Of a DNA stretch of 64,000 bases, positions 52,101-57,008 are shown one piece after another. The translations under genes and the position numbers were made by a program. The notes under the pieces were generated by a model, which worked only from the letters and a program-made list of their open reading frames with translations, had not been told where the DNA came from and searched no databases. Position 1 is the first letter of the stretch. Each line of letters opens with the position of its first letter. The DNA is from Paracyclopina nana (taxonomy: Eukaryota > Arthropoda > Copepoda > Cyclopoida > Cyclopettidae): positions 6,758,001-6,822,000 of the forward strand of contig JAGUCH010000003.1 in assembly GCA_019096065.1 (NCBI GenBank). The letters run 5' to 3'.

Positions 52101-53911
52101 TCGGCTCCAGCCACACTGCCTGACCCGTCATCCTGAGGACTTTTTGTCCCTGGTGTTAGGTAGATCGAGGCATTTCCTCCGGTCATGAGAGGAAATCTGC
52201 GCCTTTCTTGGTGTGAGTCATCCACCGTGGGAGGCTCCTGGTTGACCGTGATGGTTGCCATAGACGATGGGGTCTGCTCCACCAGTTGCGGGGGAGCAAG
52301 CTTCTTTGTGCTTGGCTGAGCTGACGGCCCTGGTAGTATTAACTTGAGGTACTCCTTTATGGCTTCGGTGGGAGTGCCTCGCTTTTTGTCGCTTATGGGT
52401 AGTGAGCTCGGTTCCGGATGAAGTTGCCCCTTGTCATCTCCCGCATTTGTCTCAGCGGCTGCCGCTGAGACGACAGGTGTCGTTGAAGTCCTGAAAGGCA
52501 GCGGAGACACGGCTGTAGATGACTGGCCAGACGTCAAAGTGGGGCTGGCTCTGATCTCTTCCAACGCGGGTTCCGAGAGAACTATTCGTGCTGGAGCCAA
52601 GCGTGGTTCAGTTGGGTGGTTGACCACTGCCTTGAGGTGTGAGAACAACGGTTCTCTCTTCTTGTTTTTTATCTTGCTCTGCAGTTGGTCCACGGAGACT
52701 TGCGCTTGCTCTGCCACCTGTGAGACTATCTCTTCTTCGGTAGGTGGAGGGACTCCAAGTCTTCTACGACTCACGCGGGTTGGAAGAGGCTGCGCGTTCT
52801 TTTTCCCTTTTTTGGACTTGTTGTCTTTTGGCATCGGATTGTCTGTGACTCTTCCAAGGTTGAATCCCTGATCCTTCCCGTCCCGGGTCGCGGCACCATT
52901 TGTTGAGTCCAGACAAGTCTGCCCAAGCAGATCAGTACAAAGAAGCTTCACTTTGATCGAGACAAGACTCAAGAACGAGCCTGGAGGCGATCCGACGCCG
53001 TTTTCACGCCAAGAACAGATCCTTGAATATCAAGGTCAATCACTCACGGTAAACAAAGGCCCCTCTGACAGGCCTAGAACGGCCTTACAATGCAAAAGGC
53101 CGTGACTCAGAAATAAAAGACGTGTAGTCAGTTTGAGCGGTAAAATCAGAGTGTTTATTATTCTCATCTCGCGCGCGATATCGGAATATTACAGTAAGCT
53201 TCACTCAACCTCGTCAGCATGGTTAAAAAGCCGTAAGTCGTAGAACGTTATTGTAGCGACATTTTAAGCTATAAAATATGACTGGCGCAGGTATGAAGGA
53301 ATTTATGTTTGTTATTTTATTATATTTTTATTAGCCAACAACCAAAGAATTGTTGAAATTGTTATCTTTACCCTTTGACATCTTATTCGAATTTTAAGCT
53401 TTTATTTAAAAAAAACCACCACTCAAATGTAAAATTATGTAATTTGCAATTTTGCAAAAATTCGCTTTGGGCGAAATTAATCTGCTAAACTGGCTTATTA
53501 CAGATCGGAAAACCTTCCAAGGAGCTAACATACGTCGGAATTCACAACAGGCGGACTGATTATCTAGAATTTAGAAGAAAACGTTTGGGCCTCGAAAACC
53601 TGTATGAAGACTACTTCGAAGATGCTATGGAATACTTCCGCGAAGAATACGATCCAGACTTGACCGTATTTGTCTACGTGTCAGATGACATGAAATGGGG
53701 CCGAAGGAAGCTGAAAAGTGCGAAAAACTTGTTCATGCTCGGCTGCGGAAATGGCGATGAAGTGGACTGCATTGGCAAAGATCTAGCCTTGCTGGCCAGC
53801 TGCAATCACACAATAACCACTCACGGAACTTTTGGACACTGGGCAGCCTACATGGCTGGTGGGGAGATTTACACTGAGTACGGATCCATAATACCGGATG
53901 CTCAAGCCTAA
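31122..53911 (+). CDS. GT11 galactoside alpha-1,2-fucosyltransferase-like protein
   Basis: Three exons, join(31122-31598, 31871-32173, 53504-53911), give 1188 nt and 395 residues, all in phase 0. It is a type II Golgi-type membrane protein: a cytosolic tail of about 60 residues, one membrane segment (WSLMAVLPFVILAIISSQVG), then a luminal GT11 catalytic domain. Family motifs are visible: YFPGGRLGNKISAYLSLLW, the donor-binding VGIHNRRTDYLEF (HxRRxD) and ITTHGTFGHWAAYMAGG. GT11 enzymes transfer fucose from GDP-fucose to the 2-position of galactose; the acceptor is unknown here. Intron 1 is 272 nt but intron 2 is 21,330 nt, because it contains a fold-back element and a BEL retroelement with a nested DNA transposon, all within the intron. 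The coding sequence itself appears intact. ATG 31122 is chosen because it precedes the tail and membrane anchor. Confidence 0.85.
32238..33261. mobile_element. Fold-back element built of arrayed repeats, about 1 kb
   Basis: The left half (about 32265-32660) is a degenerate array of 40-50-nt units containing TTAGACACCTTTTGGCA and ACACACCAAGACGTTTTAGG. The right half (about 32810-33255) carries the same units in reverse complement (TGCCAAAAGGTGTCTAA, CCTAAAACGTCTTGGTGTGT). The whole is therefore a long, imperfect hairpin with a unique AT-rich centre. CCATCTCGTG occurs on both sides (32228-32237 and 33262-33271), a 10-bp direct repeat that looks like a target duplication. A 9-10-bp duplication and long inverted repeats fit a MULE-type or Foldback non-autonomous element. 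No coding capacity. Confidence 0.7.
33344..33659 (-). repeat. 3' LTR of the BEL element
   Basis: 316 bp, identical by eye to 52901-53216. On the element's strand it begins TGACGAGG and ends GACTCAACA. It contains the stop codon of ORF3 (33607-33609). Confidence 0.93.
33607..36588 (-). CDS. BEL element ORF3, extra protein of unknown function
   Basis: This is an uninterrupted frame of 993 residues from an ATG 371 nt beyond the integrase stop. It lies where some BEL/Pao and other LTR elements carry an env-like gene. I see no signal peptide or membrane segment, so an envelope role is not supported. The N-terminus is basic and low-complexity (GNSSGSRSNKRYNKTY, then an Ala run and RSFRKKRPVNQQLRQQA). 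The middle is a long, folded-looking region (HQLRDEPRTARDAQLVITAS, YDAVPLIGPPLAPT, WPKVEKQLKRHDFFATVTAT). The last 170 residues are Cys/His-rich: CLVCGSTHHC, KCIYPPCQSKQHVMAVCP, CSRCRFRGHRPHHH, suggestive of zinc binding. The final residues are encoded inside the 3' LTR. I do not recognise the family. Confidence 0.75.
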   Translation of the reverse strand: MASIPGNSSGSRSNKRYNKTYDERDEPTTKKSKDSPPRAAAAAADFVCDDSSRRVIFATDTKQEDGPSPGGRSFRKKRPVNQQLRQQAIQEAQLREQTGQKLAYSRPSSDWEDTDCAVIDYLHQLRDEPRTARDAQLVITASKFAEQYGFTRAWYIEELRKLEYVALALVYTDARQAILGSKLDFADPQPMDTRSKAERTSSRLTTLQYDAQRMGAIAEAAPVLATMLQCHPSLFGRYSSSLAVTGVAFAPPPPSQEQQRNAVLSLKKYSSLFNTIAVQRHRYLVERDPEETKAPFEPGEMDLRNLLAQFPTQDAGQLRGWLIDALADVYGPDPTLAHAFLLRADPGYDAVPLIGPPLAPTVRHSYEMDCPLALAIIHGQPPAQSCAYPFCAMTLPLAPTAGPPVPHGSVEPRQMGYYPLAQARIDGRAGVGPFNLTENGPRKIIMYNQAGQWPKVEKQLKRHDFFATVTATRIMAIHAAGWSMNAYRNAVFSQPQPPKEAFTLLSLAATNGVMLVIRVLSGGLGEKCLGVQIPPQIIKMLEADSVRKYQFDILHEKRCLVSVGILPKNLCEATNRAAIAYPQPWENFQHLKTGATYVATQLALPIIYEPVRPERKNDKKSARDLINLLDDKLAVIHQGRTLIAVTNLNYSKPDDQWEEEALRFLHYETVLPLIFLIREAVATMDNLSYSDAADVTRWMLMFLDQVQDKPKLSSVPNKQLKDARPFGNVEFMDVKTSRPGPAFLYVTSASQTVNQEDDIIKLQGNPPLYRPVDFANCTPHLKAQIMQLVEEQKLENITLDTALDHLFDCGAAFPHRCLVCGSTHHCSTLQELSAAAADDRDLLKEKVSRKMPIPVENCKRKVKCIYPPCQSKQHVMAVCPLLVEVCSRCRFRGHRPHHHMEVPFMRLMEDFYACAPFHAAAVSLTQNLKWLTRLHNGPNVQLAVEANDKLMAISTPQGQPLAWLCPTNPEVTGGGNLTRLSEAYCNIPISRAR
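33660..33675 (-). promoter_or_regulatory. Polypurine tract of the BEL element
   Basis: On the minus strand a run of ten G followed by AA directly precedes the 3' LTR. This is the expected position and composition for the plus-strand priming site of reverse transcription. Confidence 0.65.
36960..41279 (-). CDS. pol: BEL polyprotein, reverse transcriptase-RNase H-integrase part
   Basis: This is the downstream half of the pol frame, from the nested transposon junction to the stop at 36960. A lead region (to about 40615) ends in KRYVIPVMWKK. The frame then shifts by one nucleotide at an A5 run and continues as the reverse transcriptase (VRVVYDCARRFSQGKSLND; catalytic YMDDLLTG). RNase H follows (VFSDASEVAY, FTDSTCVLSWL), then an integrase with an HHCC-type motif (HDHEKGH, CLTCQKK) and a DDE core (AIDFTGPF, RSDNGPG, NGLAESGVRLW). 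After the core there is a Lys-rich tail. Motif order RT-RH-IN and the BEL-type RT place it in Pao/BEL. The frame change and the insertion mean this copy cannot make one continuous polyprotein as read. Confidence 0.9.
41508..41536. repeat. Subterminal 13-bp hairpin of the nested transposon
   Basis: TTATGTTGTAATG, loop TTT, then CATTACAACATAA form a perfect 13-bp stem about 230 nt inside the left end. Subterminal hairpins or repeats are common transposase-binding regions in CACTA elements; function here is inference. Confidence 0.6.
41677..41682 (-). terminator. Poly(A) signal of the nested transposase gene
   Basis: TTTATT reads AATAAA on the minus strand, about 58 nt downstream of the transposase stop codon. 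Confidence 0.5.
41740..44679 (-). CDS. Transposase of the nested CACTA/EnSpm-like element
   Basis: Two exons, complement join(41740-44446, 44507-44679), give 2880 nt and 959 residues, with a 60-nt GT-AG intron. The N-terminus is basic (MPRRQKDSRAGQSHREALKS), followed by an acidic low-complexity stretch to about residue 330. The catalytic-type region then resembles Tnp2-family transposases: KLFAGYYSCEFC-like (LKTFAGYYSCEFCLTKGEK), GVSPLLDLPYFDMFKAFTCD leading to DPMHMIGGVCKKFIKL, MPREFGRLNRSMI and FNFSHIVD-type sequence (TWNFHNFSHIVDIR). The acidic residue in DPMH is the usual conserved position. The frame is intact, so the protein could be functional. It is transcribed away from the second gene, with about 380 nt between start codons. 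Confidence 0.82.
44680..45060. promoter_or_regulatory. Divergent promoter region of the nested transposon
   Basis: 381 nt between the two divergent start codons. It contains a 10-bp hairpin, TAAACACGAC / GTCGTGTTTA, at 44899-44925 and is otherwise AT-rich. It is likely a shared bidirectional promoter, inferred from gene layout. Confidence 0.5.
45061..48249 (+). CDS. Second gene of the nested transposon, unknown function, frameshifted
   Basis: Seven exons can be laid out by splice consensus: 45061-45327, 45391-46061, 46125-46358, 46423-46762, 46925-47471, 47531-47989, 48138-48249, about 875 residues. The start (MPPKVSNPTKHGPGVYDRLI) looks folded and is followed by an acidic Ser/Thr region. 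A helical segment (DLAVQKLTDLFNDKFEKLSK) could be a coiled coil. Next comes a conserved-looking core (FHYVQEQLVEFLAPHLQCLS, FIGRTTINNLF). The tail is basic (KRQRIGGKSPRKRF), possibly nuclear, then acidic. In exon 4 the frame must change by one nucleotide near 46525-46530, so this copy looks disrupted or holds an assembly error. By position it may be the accessory DNA-binding protein CACTA elements often encode, but no domain was recognised. Confidence 0.6.
48358..48363 (+). terminator. Poly(A) signal of the second nested gene
   Basis: AATAAA (in GATAAATAAATAAC) lies about 110 nt after the stop codon of the plus-strand gene of the nested transposon. Confidence 0.5.
48853..50439 (-). CDS. gag-pro: BEL gag-protease region, cut off by the nested transposon
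   Basis: This frame overlaps the end of ORF1 in another phase. A Gly/Pro/Asp-rich leader (PPGGPPRGPGGGWSG, GDDDPDDPWRDDNEP) precedes a DUF1759-like capsid segment (KPLDLEPFTGKIPSEYFSFK, KLEHKYGNVERQIDYAYNSL). A Cys-rich zinc-binding block follows (CPICLDKHTLLKCPKF, CYRCLLGQHRVQQC, CRVCKSLRHNYLLCP), then the protease start (INVLMDTACQTNFLTQEV). The protease motif has DTA where DSG or DTG is usual. The frame ends at the transposon boundary, 48853. Translation could enter from ORF1 by a frame change at the nine-G run 50369-50377, or begin at ATG 50439. Confidence 0.85.
50288..52834 (-). CDS. BEL ORF1, coiled-coil Gag-like N-terminal protein
   Basis: This is an 848-residue frame from ATG 52834, 66 nt after the 5' LTR. 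The N-terminus is very basic (MPKDNKSKKGKKNAQPLPTR). The middle contains a strong predicted coiled coil (QQMTREIMKLKQMEAQEKEV and the following KKERDEIERQKKELAELHRR). A helical region follows, with DLSAAVVERNHILQQNPLFA. It ends in an Arg/Gly-rich tail (DRNRPPYRGRGRAYNNGG) just before the frame change at the G run. Typical BEL Gag proteins begin close to the DUF1759 region, so about 820 residues ahead of it is unusual. A role in particle assembly or RNA binding is inference from position, coiled coil and RG-rich tail. Confidence 0.75.
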   Translation of the reverse strand: MPKDNKSKKGKKNAQPLPTRVSRRRLGVPPPTEEEIVSQVAEQAQVSVDQLQSKIKNKKREPLFSHLKAVVNHPTEPRLAPARIVLSEPALEEIRASPTLTSGQSSTAVSPLPFRTSTTPVVSAAAAETNAGDDKGQLHPEPSSLPISDKKRGTPTEAIKEYLKLILPGPSAQPSTKKLAPPQLVEQTPSSMATITVNQEPPTVDDSHQERRRFPLMTGGNASIYLTPGTKSPQDDGSGSVAGAEGSRPGSASSSGGSYQEQPAVSRHSATNLSTMREDSKQKEAVFDKAKKNAEIFAKEAIVAVKDSSYRVNNLRDLGDNGAVIIDQLQAAAKEYTKTLPSAASQQLLLGVEQEVMSLGYYVANLDEVRIKMMNEQSKQTQVSLTQQMTREIMKLKQMEAQEKEVRETLKKERDEIERQKKELAELHRRAQLQVEAEEKRKENELTLPRFNLPPMSRAGSLGSIPAHVEVTSTEGAQRPTNPPTTFPGNEARASAFAAPNTRPPTDTTPAITKPVTTTKSNLVATSDRLQDQQLLCDMSDLDSKYLDIRSKIKAAIKAMLEAINTRPQERAEAARLIEDLSAAVVERNHILQQNPLFANSKFVQSLDGPLVQIINTAQAEAEDYQTSWAMAETTLQMNSQQVDDNYRETMIAVQGMAHNLEREIQAKKDPRMIKSLAQLLQQKLRETYQMISDHPHLDAKYETINHDIRQLTQSTTTKANQYIKRPLNEVVPQPFFNASWHSVPDDSSSSDDEHERPPPRPSHNNNQTATQHVTFFDTPADPSFYQSVASRAKAAKMNDSSQDRNRPPYRGRGRAYNNGGGWTPRGTTQRTGWRLVGKSSKLKQQLS
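52881..52898 (-). promoter_or_regulatory. Primer-binding site of the BEL element
   Basis: On the element's strand TGGTGCCGCGACCCGGGA lies two nucleotides after the 5' LTR. It begins with TGG, complementary to the CCA end of a tRNA. I could not assign the tRNA species. Confidence 0.75.
52901..53216 (-). repeat. 5' LTR of the BEL element
   Basis: 316 bp, matching the 3' LTR base for base as far as I can read. Followed on the plus strand by the GCATG target duplication. Confidence 0.93.
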
Positions 53912-55796
53912 AACTTTATTTTTAGCATGTTCGTGAATGAATAATTTTGAAAAAAATCAGCTCATCTTACTAAGCTCCTATACAAAATCCGCTTGGAAGA
54001 CTACTTCCTGCATAGCATAATCAGGGTGGCATTTTATGAATAAGAAAGCAACTTCATGAAGATATTATCTGCTTCGTAAGCCACGATACTTCAAGGTTTG
54101 TTTAGCAGTTATATCTAGCTAGCGGTATATCCGTATATGGTAGCCTCGTCAGTGACGCAGAATTAGAAACGCCTTTGGCACTGTTGTTTGCCCTTTGTTG
54201 GTGTTATGTTACTTTGGAAGCTGAAGGGCCTCAAAAAGAAGAAATTCCAGTTCTCAAAATAGTCTTTGCAAAAAAATATGTACATGTTACGTAGTTAGCT
54301 TTATTGCATTGCCTGGAATGCAAAATTCATTGCTAGCATATAGAAAAAAATAGGCAATTCTTTTTTTACAAATAAAAGATGCAGCCTTTTATTCTTGATG
54401 CACAGAAGAAAGTTGAAATTGGCTTGAAATGACTTTCATTTTATGCAGAATACGTCCAATCGAAATTGCAGCGCCAATAATTTCTGCGTTTTTGTAAGGA
54501 AATCATAAAAAATGTTGACAAAAGCAGCAGAATTAAGGCGCATCTATAATTAACACGTGTTTTACACTTGTTGATGAAAGACGATATTAATTTCCCTCAC
54601 ACTTATTCCATAAGTTTTTGTGGGCATAAACAGAAGGTGATACTCTTTACATTTGAACATAACGTCAGAGCTGTCATCTCAAACCTTTTATGCAATAAAG
54701 TTTCATGACAAACAGATGGAGGAGAGTTTGAGGACGTTTTCTAGCTGAATCTAATGTGTCTCACGTTCAATATTGGTTCCAAAAAGTACCTTCATTCTTA
54801 TTTACTGTGCGTTTTTCCTCGATTCGAGAGCAACTGCTCGTTAGAAATTAGTTAGCTAGTTGGCCAACCTTTGTCCAACAAATCCTAATGGGCTCACTAC
54901 AAATTGTAGCAATTAAGGTCATTACTGGGATTGGGAGGTCATTTAGTATAGTAAAATTTACTGAAGAATGTACGACACCTTTGCATTTAAACGGCATCAA
55001 TGGTTTTATCAGACCACTGACTAAAAAAGTAGATTTCATTACTTATGACCGAAGTTGCCTTAACAAGGGATATTTTGGCTTGGCCAAATTTTGCAAAAAA
55101 ACTCCTTACAAAAGCGGAAAATAGTGCCTTCATCCAGAATTGCCCATAGACCACTCCCAACGAGAACTTTGGTTCACGATTCAAGTATGATTATTTCACG
55201 AATAGTTGAAATGTAACTTTCGTTGACTTTTTATAGCACGATTATTTAACGATTGATCGTAGATGACTTTAACGTTGAATAAACATATATGATTCTATAA
55301 CGAAATGTTGTTAATTAATCGTTTACTGAGTTCATGTTTGTTATTTGTATAGTTTTCATATATGACAACTCATTGAGTATTCGTTGAGTAAGTAGTAAGC
55401 TGATTTATGTTATTAAATCATTTGCTGATCTCTCATTTATTTTTTTGTTCTCAATTCTTGGTTTTTTTCACTCACTCACTGCAAATACATTCATGTATTT
55501 GTAACGATTAAGTATCCTTTTTTTGTTATGTTTTTTGAATGATTGAACTATTAGCTCAATTGCTTAAAATTCCAATTATCACGATTACCATTTCGTTTAA
55601 TAATCGTGAAGTTTTTATGACCAATCATTCATAAATGATTTTTGCCTGTAAATGCAAGATAGTGCATTTAATGATTTTATAATGATTTGGCAACATTTCA
55701 AATTATCACTTCAAGAGCTATTTAGGTATGGTAGCTCCATCTGTTGTATTTTTGTTGGAATATAATTAGTAAATTGAACAAAAAACTTGTAGATCT
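53912..55796. other. Intergenic AT-rich sequence downstream of GT11
   Basis: No gene is supported. An AATAAA near 54370 may serve the fucosyltransferase gene. From about 55170 the sequence becomes strongly AT-rich, with recurrent AATCATT / ATGATT-like words. Confidence 0.4.
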
Positions 55797-55868
55797 TCAG
55801 TGGTCTAGAGGCAAGACACCGGATTGCTAACCTGAGGTTCATGGGTTCAAATCCTCCCTGGGCAACTT
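55797..55868 (+). ncRNA. tRNA-like sequence (degenerate tRNA or SINE head)
   Basis: An A-box-like TGGTCTAGAGGC and a perfect B box GGTTCAAATCC are spaced as in a tRNA gene, with a GCT-like anticodon loop (TTGCTAA) between them. The anticodon stem pairs poorly and the acceptor 3' strand (CTGGGCA) has no complement at the 5' side, so a functional tRNA is unlikely. It could be a tRNA pseudogene or the promoter head of a SINE. Confidence 0.4.
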
Positions 55869-56406
55869 TCTCTTTCCTGCTTTCTAACTTTCTCTCCTTG
55901 ACAAACTAACATCCACAATAAGCATTACCAGTAAATTCATATGAATTAGAAAGTAACAATCACTAAAACTAACTTAATTTTTGTAATAAACAGGTCATTT
56001 AATATTTACTGAATATCAATTAATGAAAAGTACCTGAATAGTTCTCATTGTTCTATTCATGTATAATAGCCGAAAAGTCAATGAAAGTGATCAAGAGCTT
56101 ATCATAAACAAATTATAAACAAATTCATTGAAGGAATCGAAATGTTATTTCTTTGAATAATCATTCAAAATACAGAAAGAAATCATAGACTCAGTTTGAA
56201 AAAGCGTTACCGATTGAAAAACAATTCATTCGTATTTCAGTGAGTTATTTGAACATGAAATAATCACGATTACTTTCTGATAAATCTTGAAAAGTTCTGG
56301 TTGGGCTTATTAATTAATTTCAAGCTAGGCAACAACAACGAAAATATTTGTTAATTAGGAATTTCTGGAACCTCAATTTTCACATGGCAATCCTAAAATT
56401 AGCACC
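55869..56406. other. AT-rich non-coding sequence
   Basis: No coding frame or RNA gene. It could include the body of a tRNA-derived SINE, but no poly-A tail or target duplication was resolved. Confidence 0.3.
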
Positions 56407-57008
56407 CTAAAAAGCTAATTGGGTGCCGTCACTAAGGCCTAAAATGAGGTGGGTTTTAGGATCTAAAATCAAAGTGGGTTTTACGATCTAACAAATTGGG
56501 TTTTAAAGCCTACAGATTTGGCATCAGGGTACTAAGATCTAAGTGGAAAAATCAAATAAAGTTCATCATGGGTTTTAATATCTAAAGGCCTAGGTTTTAT
56601 GATCTAACAGCGTGGGTTTTAAGATCTATTGCATCAGAACAAAAAAAAGTATTCTCAAAACCATGTTGCCAACTAAAACCTGAGCAAGAATTACATGAAA
56701 ATTAAATGCTAAATGCTGAAATGCTATTAGTGAAGTTTTGATAATTGACATTTAATGATCCAACATTTTAGACTTTAAAACCCACGCCTTTAGATCTAAA
56801 CACCCAGGTACAACAAAATGATGCTTTTCCAATGTAGATCTTAAAACCCAGGTGACTAGATCTTAACATCCAGTTGTTAGGCTTTAGCATCCAAATCTTT
56901 AGATCTTAAAACCTAGGAGAAAAAAGCTTAGGCTTTAAAACCTATCTTTATTATAGATCCTAAAACCCACCCCTATTTTAGGCTTAAGTGACTTCTCCCG
57001 CTTTTTAG
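56407..57008. mobile_element. Fold-back MITE with GGGTTTTA-GATCT repeats, about 600 bp
   Basis: The ends are imperfect inverted repeats of nearly 40 bp: CTAAAAAGC ... GTCACTAAGGCCTAAAAT ... GGTGGGTTTTAGGATCT, and the reverse complement at the right. The left half repeats GGGTTTTARGATCTAA-like units at about 56449-56630. The right half has their reverse complement (TAGATCTTAAAACCCA) at about 56770-56965. No coding capacity. The target duplication was not resolved. Confidence 0.65.

Larger units (their letters stand above)
34075..52471 (-). repeat. Family of thirteen CAG-centred perfect palindromes in BEL coding DNA
   Basis: Perfect palindromes of 17-23 nt, each with plus-strand centre CTG (sense CAG), lie at 34075-34093, 34466-34484, 36547-36569, 37923-37943, 38954-38974, 39879-39897, 40917-40937, 49162-49180, 49482-49502, 50135-50153, 50574-50590, 50780-50800 and 52449-52471. 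Example stems are ATTCGAGCGG/CCGCTCGAAT and CTTCTCCAG/CTGGAGAAG. Weaker 15-nt members with the same orientation are at 36456-36470 and 49047-49061; three 15-nt ones have the opposite centre (40230-40244, 51364-51378, 51785-51799). None was noticed in the LTRs or in the nested transposon. Confidence 0.85.
33344..53216 (-). mobile_element. BEL/Pao LTR retroelement, interrupted by a DNA transposon
   Basis: Two 316-bp LTRs (33344-33659 and 52901-53216) start TG and end CA. They are flanked by the 5-bp duplication GCATG (33339-33343 and 53217-53221). The element reads on the minus strand: 5' LTR, primer-binding site, ORF1, gag-protease region, reverse transcriptase, RNase H, integrase, an extra ORF3, polypurine tract, 3' LTR. 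Without the 7.57-kb nested transposon it would be about 12.3 kb, long for BEL. The two LTRs look identical by eye, so insertion was recent. Two single-nucleotide frame changes occur in homopolymers (G9 at 50369-50377 and A5 near 40610). It sits inside the fucosyltransferase intron, antisense to that gene. Confidence 0.93.

Noticed and set aside
33344-53216. Gypsy/Ty3 or Copia assignment of the LTR element
   Set aside because: The DUF1759-like Gag segment, BEL-type RT order and motifs, and RT-RNase H-integrase arrangement point to BEL/Pao.
55797-55868. Functional tRNA-Ser(GCT)
   Set aside because: The B box is good but the acceptor and anticodon stems do not pair.
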